A program made the translations under genes and the position numbers. A stretch of DNA of 64,000 nucleotides from Phylloscopus collybita (lineage: Eukaryota; Chordata; Aves; Passeriformes; Phylloscopidae), in assembly GCA_027886175.1 (NCBI GenBank), contig JAJNNQ010000098.1:372001-436000 (forward strand). The letters run 5' to 3'. How positions within the stretch are numbered: the first letter of the stretch is position 1; each line of letters begins with the position of its first letter. The notes beneath the pieces are model-generated. The model saw only the letters and a program-made list of their open reading frames with translations. It had not been told where the DNA came from and made no database searches. Positions 9,023-17,406 of the stretch are shown one piece after another.

Positions 9023-11575
9023 ATGGGAAACACTGAATCCATCACTCAGAAAGAGGTTTTTAAAAGTTTAATTGGGATTTTATTAGTTGCTAAAGTAAAG
9101 TATTCAAAAAAGGAATTGAAAAAATTTATTAAGTTTTTGTTTTTGCACTTTTCAAATGTTAATTCAAACCAAGTAAATTGTATTTTGTTTTGGGAACATG
9201 TTTTAAAAAAGTTACAAAAGCTAGCACAGTCAGGAGATGTTTTAGCTTCAAAATTTATGTTTTGGCCTTGGCAACTGATGTCTGCCTTGAAAGAAATTGA
9301 GAAAATGCAAGAAAAAAATAGTGCATCTTCGCAAAACTGTTTTTCAGCTTCTTCCCCTTTGTTTCCTTCTAATGCTTCTTTTTCCCCGCCCCCCCCAGCG
9401 TTTTCCCCTCCTCCCACCCCTCCCGCCAGACCCAAAGTTCCCAAATCCCCAAAAGACCCCTTTAAAATTTTTAAAAATGCAAAAACCATTCCCAAAACCG
9501 AAAACCTTGCCCCTTTAAGCCAAGGCAGTAATGGCCGAACTGCCGCAGCATCCCAAAACCGTTTAGTAAGTCTAAACGAAAAAAAAAAACCCCCTCTCTC
9601 TCCTTCGGTTCCCCGAGAAAACAAACCCAGAGTTCGTTTTTCGTTCGCGGAGAACGAGACTCCCTCAGCCCCTCCTGCCGTTGAAGACGGCTCCGGTGAC
9701 CCATGCATCCCCAATCCTGAAATTTTTCCCTTCCCAGAGAACAAAGAAAGCTGCCCTAAACATGGCGAAAGCCATGTGCTTGGAACAGATGCTCTTTGTT
9801 CTTGGTCTCCTCCCACTTCTTTTTCCCAGAGTGCACCGCTATCCCCGCCCTATTTCACTCCCTTTTCTTCCTTTTCTTTGTCCCCAAGCTTGCCCCCGCC
9901 CCTTTCCCCGCCCATTCAAAACCAAAAATGGATTTGGCCCTTCCCCTGGGCTCCAGTTCCAACAGTTCACCCGGCCGCGGCCCCCCCGGCCCCGGCGGCC
10001 ACCCCGGCCGCGCCCGCCGCCCCTGCCCCTGCCGCGCCGGCTGTCCCCGCCGTGCCGGCGGCTCCCGGCGCGCCGGCTCTCACGGCGCCGCCGGTTCCCG
10101 CCGCGCCGGCTGCCCCCGCCGCGCCGGCGGTACCCGCCGCGCCGGCTGTCCCCGCCGTGCCGGCGGCTCCCGGCGCGCCGGCTCTCACGGCGCCGCCGGT
10201 TCCCGCCGCGCCGGCTGCCCCCGCCGCGCCGGCGGTACCCGCCGCGCCGGCTGTCCCCGCCGTGCCGGCGGCTCCCGGCGCGCCGGCTGTCCCCGCCGCG
10301 CCGGGGGTCCCCGCGGCCCCCCCGGTTCCCGCGATCCCGGGAAGTGTTTTTCCTCATTTTTGCCGCAGGTCCGAGTTGACGTTGCAGCCTTCGCCGCCAT
10401 TGCTGAGAAGAGGGGCGGAGCCGGGAGCCGTCCCAGGCAGTCTCCTTCCCCCTCCCCGCAACGTCAGCGCGGCACCGCCCACAACCTGTTGCCATAGTAA
10501 CAGGCAAACACACTGTCAGCTTGAAGTTCCTGAAATCATAACAGCAGTTACCGAAGAAAAAGTCTCAGATAAAGCAAATCAAATGCAAAGCAAAGAAAAA
10601 CTGCCCACAATTACACCAGTTACCTATCGCAGAACTCGTGGGAACGGAAATACCTTTGCAAATTGGCGTGCTTTCCCTCAGTCACTCATTAAAGATTTAA
10701 TGAAAGCTTTAAAAGAATTTGGCCGTGAAAGCTCATATTTTGAAGGAATGTTGTATTCTTCCTTTGCTAGAATCACAGCTGTTCCCTCAGATTTAAAGCA
10801 GCTTTTCAAATGTTTGTCAAAAAAGGCTCAGTTTGAGCTTTGGGAAGGCACATGGGCAAACGTGTTGAAAGATGCACTCCCAGCTTTGTTAGAAAACCCA
10901 GACACCGCAACAGATAACGCAGGCAACCCAATCACCCTCAACCATTTAATAGGCGAGGGAGATTGGAAACTAGCCACTGACCAAGCAGATGTTATTCCAC
11001 AAAATGTTTTAGAATTTGTAACTGAGCTAGCTTGCAAAGCCTTTTTAAAAATGCAACCTACTGGATCTTTTCAATGTTATTTAGAAATTTTTCAGGAACC
11101 ACAAGAATCATATGTTGACTTTGTAGACCGCCTCTCGATGGCCGTCCAGCAGCAAGTTGTGGCAGAAGAAGCCCAAAAACAAGTGATTCAGCAGCTGGCA
11201 TTTTCCCATGCAAACGAAGAGTGCACAGCTGCCATCAACCTCATTCCAAGAGAACCAGGGACCATCCCTCAGCTCAGGCAAATGCTGCAAGCCGTGAGTG
11301 TCACAGTTCCAAGGAGCAAGAAACCAGCTCCCAAAGAAGCAAAAACACGCCCAAAAGTCACTGCTGCTGCTGCTGAAACTTCGAAAGCCCAAAAGACATC
11401 AGAGCCACAAAAGAAAAACACTTCTGCACAACCAGAACGCCCCTGTTTCCTCTGTGGTCAAAACAATCACTGGACAAACCGGTGTCCAATGAAAAAAGAA
11501 TTTGACAATTTTTTAAAAGAAAGGGGAAGTGGGGAGAATGAGAACACAGAAAACAACAAAGAGTCAAAAAACTGA
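9023..11575 (+). CDS. gag: ERV-B Gag polyprotein
   Basis: An 850-residue precursor of the virion core. ATG at 9023 is chosen because MGNTES gives an N-terminal Gly-2 myristoylation-type signal. Residues 1-95 are a helical, Lys-rich matrix domain. Residues about 110-430 are Pro-rich, with a PSAP late-domain motif at 214-217 and a Pro/Ala region (about 315-440) made largely of a 35-residue repeat. Capsid follows from about 530, with a major homology region at 691-704 (QEPQESYVDFVDRL). Nucleocapsid has a single CCHC knuckle (C808, C811, H816, C821). The TGA 11573-11575 directly follows a slippery heptamer. No disabling lesion is visible. The repeat region is far more GC-rich than the AT-rich codons around it. 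Confidence 0.95.
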   Translation: MGNTESITQKEVFKSLIGILLVAKVKYSKKELKKFIKFLFLHFSNVNSNQVNCILFWEHVLKKLQKLAQSGDVLASKFMFWPWQLMSALKEIEKMQEKNSASSQNCFSASSPLFPSNASFSPPPPAFSPPPTPPARPKVPKSPKDPFKIFKNAKTIPKTENLAPLSQGSNGRTAAASQNRLVSLNEKKKPPLSPSVPRENKPRVRFSFAENETPSAPPAVEDGSGDPCIPNPEIFPFPENKESCPKHGESHVLGTDALCSWSPPTSFSQSAPLSPPYFTPFSSFSLSPSLPPPLSPPIQNQKWIWPFPWAPVPTVHPAAAPPAPAATPAAPAAPAPAAPAVPAVPAAPGAPALTAPPVPAAPAAPAAPAVPAAPAVPAVPAAPGAPALTAPPVPAAPAAPAAPAVPAAPAVPAVPAAPGAPAVPAAPGVPAAPPVPAIPGSVFPHFCRRSELTLQPSPPLLRRGAEPGAVPGSLLPPPRNVSAAPPTTCCHSNRQTHCQLEVPEIITAVTEEKVSDKANQMQSKEKLPTITPVTYRRTRGNGNTFANWRAFPQSLIKDLMKALKEFGRESSYFEGMLYSSFARITAVPSDLKQLFKCLSKKAQFELWEGTWANVLKDALPALLENPDTATDNAGNPITLNHLIGEGDWKLATDQADVIPQNVLEFVTELACKAFLKMQPTGSFQCYLEIFQEPQESYVDFVDRLSMAVQQQVVAEEAQKQVIQQLAFSHANEECTAAINLIPREPGTIPQLRQMLQAVSVTVPRSKKPAPKEAKTRPKVTAAAAETSKAQKTSEPQKKNTSAQPERPCFLCGQNNHWTNRCPMKKEFDNFLKERGSGENENTENNKESKN
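10041..10289 (+). repeat. 105-bp tandem repeat coding the Pro/Ala region of Gag
   Basis: The block ctgtccccgccgtgccggcg recurs at 10041, 10146 and 10251, exact period 105 bp (35 codons); two full units and a partial third. It is almost all G and C. The period is a multiple of three, so unit gain or loss keeps Gag open. Confidence 0.9.
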
Positions 11576-14500
11576 ATGAAGAGCGAGGGACAGCCCATCG
11601 TGTTGAACCAAATCGGGCTGATGTAAACACCAAGAAAAGAAAAAAGTCATTTAAATCAAATTTGTCTTTCTTTTCACAGGATTTGACAAAACCAGACAAA
11701 CCGAGGCACATAATTTTGCCTGAACCAACAGGATCCTTGACAACGACAGACAGGTATGAGCCTTTTAGGCTCAAGCTGGCTGAGCCTCTTCACCTGCGGG
11801 ACAGTCAATGGCACACAGCCGTGGTCTCAAAAGAACCAGGCACGTGGCATTTGATAGGTACCAAATGGGTTGTTGTCGGAGACTGTAAGTACACTCCCAA
11901 AGACATAAAGATTGCTCCTGGGATTGTAAGAACAGACCCAGGGCGATTTGTGGTGTGGTTGGGCAGTGATAACCCACCCACATTTTTACCAAAAGGGCAA
12001 ATCATCGCCCAAGCCATTCCATCTCTCCAAGAGCTTGCAGTGAGAACAGATTTAGAGAACACTGCCACAGAAGATGACAAAGAAGAAAGCGACACAGACA
12101 CCACAGTCGCTGTGATAAAAAAGATAAGCTCTGACAGGCCAAAAGATTACTGTAAACTCTCCATGGGTGGCGAATCCAGACTCCTTGAAGGAGCCTGGGA
12201 CACAGCTGCAGATGTCACAATTGTACCAGAAAAGGTGTGGCCGTCACACTGGGAATTACAAGATTATGTCAAACATGTAAATGGCATTGGGGGTTTGCAA
12301 TTGGCCAAGCAGTCAAAGAAAGCAATCACATTTGAGGGACCAGATGGGCAATTGGCAACTTTACGCCCTTTTGTGTTGGATTTTGACGAACCCCTGTGGG
12401 GAAGAGATTTAATGTCCCAATGGGGAGTCACAATCAACATTCCTGACCCTTCAAAGGTTTTTCAAGTTGCGGTCACTGAGGAGCGCCCTATCCAAAAACT
12501 GAATTGGCTGACAGATGAACCAGTTTGGGTAGAGCAGTGGCCGCTTTCTAAGCACAAATTAAAGGCGCTCAATGAATTGGTAGAAGAGCAATTGAAAAAA
12601 GGCCACATTGAAGAGACCACTTCACCGTGGAACTCTCCAGTGTTTGTCATTCAAAAAGCAGACAAGACCAGATGGAGACTACTTCACGATCTTCGAAAAA
12701 TTAACGAGGTAGTTGAGGACATGGGATCACTGCAACCAGGGATGCCTTCCCCAACTATGCTCCCTGAAAATTGGAATTTAACTGTGATTGACATCAAAGA
12801 TTGTTTTTTTCACATTCCTCTTCACCCCGATGATGCACCACGCTTTGCTTTTTCCGTGCCCACCCTCAATCAAGACGCACCCCGGAAGCGGTACCAGTGG
12901 AGAGTCTTACCGCAAGGCCTAAAAGTGTCTCCCATGCTCTGCCAACGGTACGTTTCCTCCCTGCTCGAACCCGTGCGTGCAGCAGTGCCCCAAGCGATCA
13001 TTTATCATTACATCGATGATGTTTTGATTTCCGCGCCAACAGACGACCTGTTGAAACATGCACTCGACCTCACAGTGTCTTCACTAGTTGATGCAGGTTT
13101 TGAGCTGCAAGAGTCCAAAATTCAACAAATGCCGCCCTGGAAATATTTAGGGCTTGAAATCGGAAAAAGAACCATTGTTCCTCAAAAATTGAAAATTAAA
13201 ACCCAAATTCAGACCCTTGCAGATGTTCATCAACTGTGTGGAACTTTAAACTGGGTGAGGCCGTGGCTCGGTCTTTCTACTGAAGATCTAGCCCCCCTTT
13301 TTGATTTGTTAAAAGGGGGAGAGGGGCTCAGTTCCCCCAGGACCCTCACCCCAGAAGCAAAAATTGCGCTTGAAAACATTCAGCACGCAATGTCCACCAG
13401 ACAGGCCAACAGGTGCAAGCCTGACCTGCCTTTTCGATTTATCATTCTGGGAAAGCTGCCACATCTTCATGGAATGATTTTTCAATGGGACAAAAAAACC
13501 ATCCAGAAATCAAAAAAAGTCCAAGACAAGGAAGATCCCCTCTCAATTATAGAGTGGGTCTTTCTGAGTCACCACAGGTCCAAACGAATGACAAAACCAC
13601 AAGAATTGATAGCCGATTTGATTCGAAAAGCCAGAATTCGCCTTCGGGAACTGGCTGGCTGTGACTTTGAGTTCATTCACATGCCAATCAAATTACAATC
13701 AGGCCAAATTACAAAAGCCATGCTGGAGCATTTGCTCCAAGAGAACGAAGCACTGCAATTTGCTCTAGATAGCTACCCCGGCCAAATTTCAGTTCATCGG
13801 CCTGCCCACAAACTGTTCAATGCCGATGTTTCATTTCAATTAGAGCTAGAAAGTATCCAGAGCAAAGTGCCTCTTGACGCTCTAACTGTTTTTACAGACG
13901 CATCAGGAAAGTCACACAAGTCAGTCATGACTTGGCAAGACCCCCTTTCCCAACAGTGGGAATCAGATGTTGCAGAGGTAGAAGGATCGCCTCAAGTTGC
14001 TGAGTTAGCTGCAGTCGTTAGAGCGTTTGAGAAGTTCTCTGGACCTTTCAATTTAGTAACCGATTCAAGTTATGTTGCAGGGATAGTTTCTAGAGCAGAA
14101 CATTCTGTGCTGCAAGAAGTTTCCAACATCGCTCTTTTTCAGTTGCTTTCTAAGCTTGTGAAACTGATTTCTCACAGAGAACACCCCTTTTACGTGATGC
14201 ACACCAGATCACACACAGAGCTCCCAGGATCCATTGCAGAAGGAAACAGGAGAGCTGATGCTCTCGCTGCTCCTGTTGAAGTGACCCCACTGCCAAATCG
14301 TTTTGAGCAGGCAAGAATTAGTCACCAACTCCATCACCAAAACGCACCAGGTTTGGTCCGGCAGTTTAACTTAACCCGTGACCAAGCCAAAGCGATTGTA
14401 AATAGCTGTTCACAATGTCACAAAAGTGCCATTCCATCCATGCCCACAGGCGTGAATCCCCGTGGTTTGTCCAGCTGTGAAGTGTGGCAATCAGACGTCA

Positions 14501-15297
14501 CGCACTTTGCCCCCTTTGGAAAGCAGAAGTACGTGCATGTCTCTGTCGACACGTTCTCGGGAGCTGTTTTTGCTTCTGCCCACACAGGAGAGAAAGCTGG
14601 AGATGCTATCAAGCATTTTATCCAAGCTTTCGCTGTTTTAGGCATCCCAAAGTCTTTGAAAACTGACAACGGACCAGCTTACAAATCCAAAGAATTCCAC
14701 AGTTTTTTACAGCAATGGGGAGTGGAACACAAAACTGGGATTCCCCACTCTCCGACAGGTCAAGCAATTGTAGAAAGGACTCATCAGAATCTCAAAAGAG
14801 TCCTCAGTCAGCAACAACCAGTTCTCAAAATTGAACCACCATCTGTAAGATTGGCCCGTGCTTTGTTCACTTTAAATTTTCTTAATTGCTCTTTTGAGTC
14901 CATGAAGCCGCCGGTGAAAAGGCATTTTCAAGGGAGCTCACAGTTAGAGCCCCATGAAAGGCCAAAAGTTCTTGTCAAAGATCCAGAAACTTTGAAAATA
15001 CAGGGTCCTCACGATTTGGTCACCTGGGGGCGTGGGTACGCCTGCGTCTCCACTCCCACTGGCTTGCGGTGGATCCCCTCCCGATGCGTGAGACCCTATG
15101 TCCCAAAACCTTCAGAAACAAAATTGCCCCAGGCCACTGTGGCCTCTTGGAGAAGGAAAAAAAAGGAAAAAGAAGAGAAAAATTCAGAGGCAAAGCCTCC
15201 TTGCCCAGTTACTCTTCCCTCCTGGATGTTTTGGCAAGAGAAAGAAGCAGAAGAGCTGCTTCCTCCAGATGATTGTGTTCAGTATTTGTTTAACTGA
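11542..15297 (+). CDS. pol: ERV-B pro-pol: dUTPase-like, protease, RT, RNase H, integrase
   Basis: The -1 frame is open from 11542 to TGA 15295-15297 and would be entered by frameshifting. Residues counted from TTG 11662: about 30-125 resemble a retroviral dUTPase (PGIV...KGQIIAQ) but lack clear catalytic motifs. The protease motif WDTAADVTIVP has D180 and the DTA triad where DTG is usual; GRDL marks its C-terminal end. RT has LPQG 416-419 and YIDD 450-453. RNase H has D746, E781, D801 and D866. Integrase has the HX3H...CX2C finger, then D945, D1002 and E1038 (D,D-35-E), and a WGRGY/RWIP C-terminal domain. The frame ends 42 nt before the env ATG. Apart from the protease triad, all catalytic residues are present. 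Confidence 0.92.
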   Translation, partial: EHRKQQRVKKLNEERGTAHRVEPNRADVNTKKRKKSFKSNLSFFSQDLTKPDKPRHIILPEPTGSLTTTDRYEPFRLKLAEPLHLRDSQWHTAVVSKEPGTWHLIGTKWVVVGDCKYTPKDIKIAPGIVRTDPGRFVVWLGSDNPPTFLPKGQIIAQAIPSLQELAVRTDLENTATEDDKEESDTDTTVAVIKKISSDRPKDYCKLSMGGESRLLEGAWDTAADVTIVPEKVWPSHWELQDYVKHVNGIGGLQLAKQSKKAITFEGPDGQLATLRPFVLDFDEPLWGRDLMSQWGVTINIPDPSKVFQVAVTEERPIQKLNWLTDEPVWVEQWPLSKHKLKALNELVEEQLKKGHIEETTSPWNSPVFVIQKADKTRWRLLHDLRKINEVVEDMGSLQPGMPSPTMLPENWNLTVIDIKDCFFHIPLHPDDAPRFAFSVPTLNQDAPRKRYQWRVLPQGLKVSPMLCQRYVSSLLEPVRAAVPQAIIYHYIDDVLISAPTDDLLKHALDLTVSSLVDAGFELQESKIQQMPPWKYLGLEIGKRTIVPQKLKIKTQIQTLADVHQLCGTLNWVRPWLGLSTEDLAPLFDLLKGGEGLSSPRTLTPEAKIALENIQHAMSTRQANRCKPDLPFRFIILGKLPHLHGMIFQWDKKTIQKSKKVQDKEDPLSIIEWVFLSHHRSKRMTKPQELIADLIRKARIRLRELAGCDFEFIHMPIKLQSGQITKAMLEHLLQENEALQFALDSYPGQISVHRPAHKLFNADVSFQLELESIQSKVPLDALTVFTDASGKSHKSVMTWQDPLSQQWESDVAEVEGSPQVAELAAVVRAFEKFSGPFNLVTDSSYVAGIVSRAEHSVLQEVSNIALFQLLSKLVKLISHREHPFYVMHTRSHTELPGSIAEGNRRADALAAPVEVTPLPNRFEQARISHQLHHQNAPGLVRQFNLTRDQAKAIVNSCSQCHKSAIPSMPTGVNPRGLSSCEVWQSDVTHFAPFGKQKYVHVSVDTFSGAVFASAHTGEKAGDAIKHFIQAFAVLGIPKSLKTDNGPAYKSKEFHSFLQQWGVEHKTGIPHSPTGQAIVERTHQNLKRVLSQQQPVLKIEPPSVRLARALFTLNFLNCSFESMKPPVKRHFQGSSQLEPHERPKVLVKDPETLKIQGPHDLVTWGRGYACVSTPTGLRWIPSRCVRPYVPKPSETKLPQATVASWRRKKKEKEEKNSEAKPPCPVTLPSWMFWQEKEAEELLPPDDCVQYLFN
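11566..11572 (+). promoter_or_regulatory. -1 ribosomal frameshift slippery site A AAA AAC
   Basis: In the gag frame the codons read TCA-AAA-AAC-TGA, so the heptamer A AAA AAC is in the correct phase and touches the stop. A -1 slip enters the pro-pol frame, which is open from 11542. The inverted pair CAGCCC (11591-11596)/GGGCTG (11615-11620) downstream is a possible stimulatory stem. The same site is found in ERV-C at 56589-56595. Confidence 0.85.
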
Positions 15298-15316
15298 ATT
15301 TTCTTTTGAGTTACAG
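15297..15316 (+). promoter_or_regulatory. Candidate env splice acceptor of ERV-B
   Basis: The tract aattttcttttgagttacag ends at AG 15314-15315, just after the pol stop and 24 nt before the env ATG. Proviruses A and C have the same arrangement. Confidence 0.65.
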
Positions 15317-15338
15317 AACCACAAGTCTGGTGTTCAAC

Positions 15339-16703
15339 ATGAAAACTCGCAGCACGACAGTGTTTACCCTTGCAGTGCTGCTCAGTTTGCCATCAATAAC
15401 CATCCCCTGGATCGTTCCACAGCCAAAAACCAATGTGTGGAAAACCCTCGCACGGAGTCTAGGCCAAGATCACATTTGCCTAGCCTCAGCAACAGCCCAA
15501 GATCCCATATCTTCCTGCCTGGTGGGAATCCCTGTGAAAGAAGAAGAGTATCCGTACTCACTTCTCCAATTGCAACAGAAATTTAATCGAAAACCCAGCA
15601 CAGTTCATCATTTTGAAGAAATAGGTGAACCCCCGTCAACCTTTGTCTTGAATCCCCTTGCTTTTTGGGAGGAGTGGTCACAAACTCTTTCGCGTGTTCA
15701 CCAAGAGCCCCAAGAATTAGAACTCCTTGGGTCCTCTAAAGCTCCTTTTTGTGTTCAATTTCTGTATACTCCTTCCAAAGAACAAGAGAAGTCATTTTAC
15801 AATTTGCTGCAAGTCAAAAGTTCATATATGGCAGCAAATTGGTGCACAAGAATTGTGCATGTTAAAGTTTCCTTTACTGACAACACCTTTCCCCGTTCCC
15901 TTCCTAAAGGTTTTTTTTTCATTTGTGGTGACAGAGCATTCACAGGCATTCCTGCTCGTCTGATTGGAGGCCCATGCACATTAGGCAAGTTAAGCCTGTT
16001 CACCCCAAACATGACTCAAATTTTCAATTGGCACAAAAGAAATTCCTCTTTTCAAATTCAGAAAAGAGACCTAACAAGTCTCGACCCTGACTGTAATTCA
16101 GAAATTATTCATTGGTCCAGAGCAAAAACTACAGCCTTGACAGTTTTTTTACCATGGGTTTCAATTGCAAAATCTATGGGAGAATTGAGCCGTCTCGAAT
16201 GTTGGGTGGCCAAGCAAGCAAATTTGACAACACAAGCTATAAGTGACCTCCTTTCGGACGACGAGGTCACCAGGCAGGCAACCCTCCAAAACAGAGCTGC
16301 CATTGACTACCTACTTTTGTTAAATCAGCATTCATGCGAAGAGTTTGAAGGACTGTGTTGTTTCAATCTATCGTCCAAAGCAGAAGACGTCAAAAAATCT
16401 GTCCACCAGCTGCGAGAAATGGTCAACTCCATCAAAAAAGAAACAGGAGACTGGTTTGACAACATCTTTTCAGGTGTTGGACTTTCTAGCATTGCCAGCT
16501 CGTGGATCAAAACAGGACTGTTAGTTTTGTTTATTGTTTTAGTTGTAGCCATTGCTTTTAGTTTAGTGAAAAATTTAATTATGCATGCAATTTTTCCCAC
16601 TTCCACCCCTTCTGTGCACTCAGTAGTGCCAGCCATCGAATTTCCACCAGATGATGCCTCAAGCAGTGAAGACAGCGCAGAAATTTACACTCCAGAACAG
16701 TAA
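15339..16703 (+). CDS. env: ERV-B envelope glycoprotein (SU-TM)
   Basis: A 454-residue precursor. ATG 15339 is preferred over the upstream TTG because it starts a signal peptide (residues about 1-24, hydrophobic LAVLLSLP core) and is the first ATG after the acceptor. SU is short (about 220 residues). A basic QKR site at 241-243 is the likely SU/TM cleavage; it is weaker than a standard RXKR furin site. TM has a hydrophobic segment lying internally between two cysteines (fusion-peptide candidate), an LQNRAAID helix, CX6CC at C333/C340/C341, a membrane span about 393-411 and an acidic Ser-rich tail. These TM features resemble alpharetroviruses. Several NXS/T sites occur. No frameshift or stop is seen. 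Confidence 0.93.
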   Translation: MKTRSTTVFTLAVLLSLPSITIPWIVPQPKTNVWKTLARSLGQDHICLASATAQDPISSCLVGIPVKEEEYPYSLLQLQQKFNRKPSTVHHFEEIGEPPSTFVLNPLAFWEEWSQTLSRVHQEPQELELLGSSKAPFCVQFLYTPSKEQEKSFYNLLQVKSSYMAANWCTRIVHVKVSFTDNTFPRSLPKGFFFICGDRAFTGIPARLIGGPCTLGKLSLFTPNMTQIFNWHKRNSSFQIQKRDLTSLDPDCNSEIIHWSRAKTTALTVFLPWVSIAKSMGELSRLECWVAKQANLTTQAISDLLSDDEVTRQATLQNRAAIDYLLLLNQHSCEEFEGLCCFNLSSKAEDVKKSVHQLREMVNSIKKETGDWFDNIFSGVGLSSIASSWIKTGLLVLFIVLVVAIAFSLVKNLIMHAIFPTSTPSVHSVVPAIEFPPDDASSSEDSAEIYTPEQ

Positions 16704-16727
16704 CAAAATAAAAAAAAAAGGGGGAAG
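16704..16727 (+). other. Polypurine tract of ERV-B
   Basis: The A-rich run ending AAAGGGGGAAG abuts the 3' LTR. Confidence 0.85.
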
Positions 16728-17400
16728 TGTGGCTGTGTAAAAAAAAATGTTTTGTAAGTTTTAGTTTTGAATGTAGTATAGTTTTTTTTATATTGTAAGT
16801 TTTAGTATAGTAGATACCCTAAAAAGGCCCCTTTGTTTCAAGGTAAATGATAAAGTTGCTAAGACAACCAGAGTCTCTGTACAGAGTCTCTTCCCTATTG
16901 GTTCCCTTTCTGTTACATCCCTGTTTCATGTATGATCTTCTCCCTTTGTCTATCATAAAACTTTTATCTTCAAGGTCCAAGAGCTTCGGCCCGTGGTTGG
17001 CAAAGCCCTGAGAGACCACTCCCCAACTTATTTGGGATTTGTTAGTGTTTATGTAATCTAGCTGGCATGTATCGTTTTAATTGTTTTATTGGTTCAAACA
17101 CATTATACCCACCCATAAGATTGTTTGTATAAAATGCCCTGCAGCCCAGGTCCGGGGTCTTTGAAGAGGCACTGACCTGAGGCTGGGGGAACCTCTGACT
17201 CCCCCACCAAATAAAGCCTCTTTTTCAAAGCTTCTCAAAGTCCCCTCTTTTACCACCGCCATGTCAGCGTGAGCTAAACTGCCTGCAAACCCAAAACCCC
17301 ACCAACGAACTTTCCGGGGGCCCAGCCTGAATATCGAGCTGGGTCAAAAACCGAAAACGCACGGTCGCAGCACCCAGCGCCCTGGGGCTGAGACGCAACA
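16728..17400 (+). repeat. 3' LTR of ERV-B
   Basis: 673 bp, same termini, TATA box (17128) and AATAAA (17210) as the 5' LTR, with no difference seen by eye. The TSD AGTATC follows at 17401-17406. Confidence 0.95.
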
Positions 17401-17406
17401 AGTATC

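Larger units (their letters stand above)
7911..17400 (+). mobile_element. ERV-B: complete, young class II provirus with open gag, pro-pol and env
   Basis: A 9,490-bp provirus bounded by perfect 6-bp duplications. Order: LTR, Lys-type PBS, splice donor, gag, -1 frameshift site, fused pro-pol, splice acceptor, env, polypurine tract, LTR. Both LTRs are 673 bp and I see no difference between them, implying very recent insertion. Gag, pol and env are each open over full length. Gag-pol looks betaretroviral (dUTPase-like domain in the pro region, Lys PBS, A AAA AAC slippery site), while Env TM looks alpharetroviral. Unusual features are the Pro/Ala tandem-repeat region in Gag and a DTA rather than DTG protease triad. 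Relatives in the window are ERV-A (1-1751) and ERV-C (51151-61595). Confidence 0.95.

Noticed and set aside
9681..10513. Long overlapping ORFs in the other frames across the gag Pro/Ala region
   Set aside because: They arise because the GC-rich tandem repeat lacks stop codons in every frame; the gag frame has domains on both sides.
15306..15338. TTG at 15306 as the env start
   Set aside because: The ATG at 15339 follows the splice acceptor, begins the signal peptide and aligns with the ERV-A env start.
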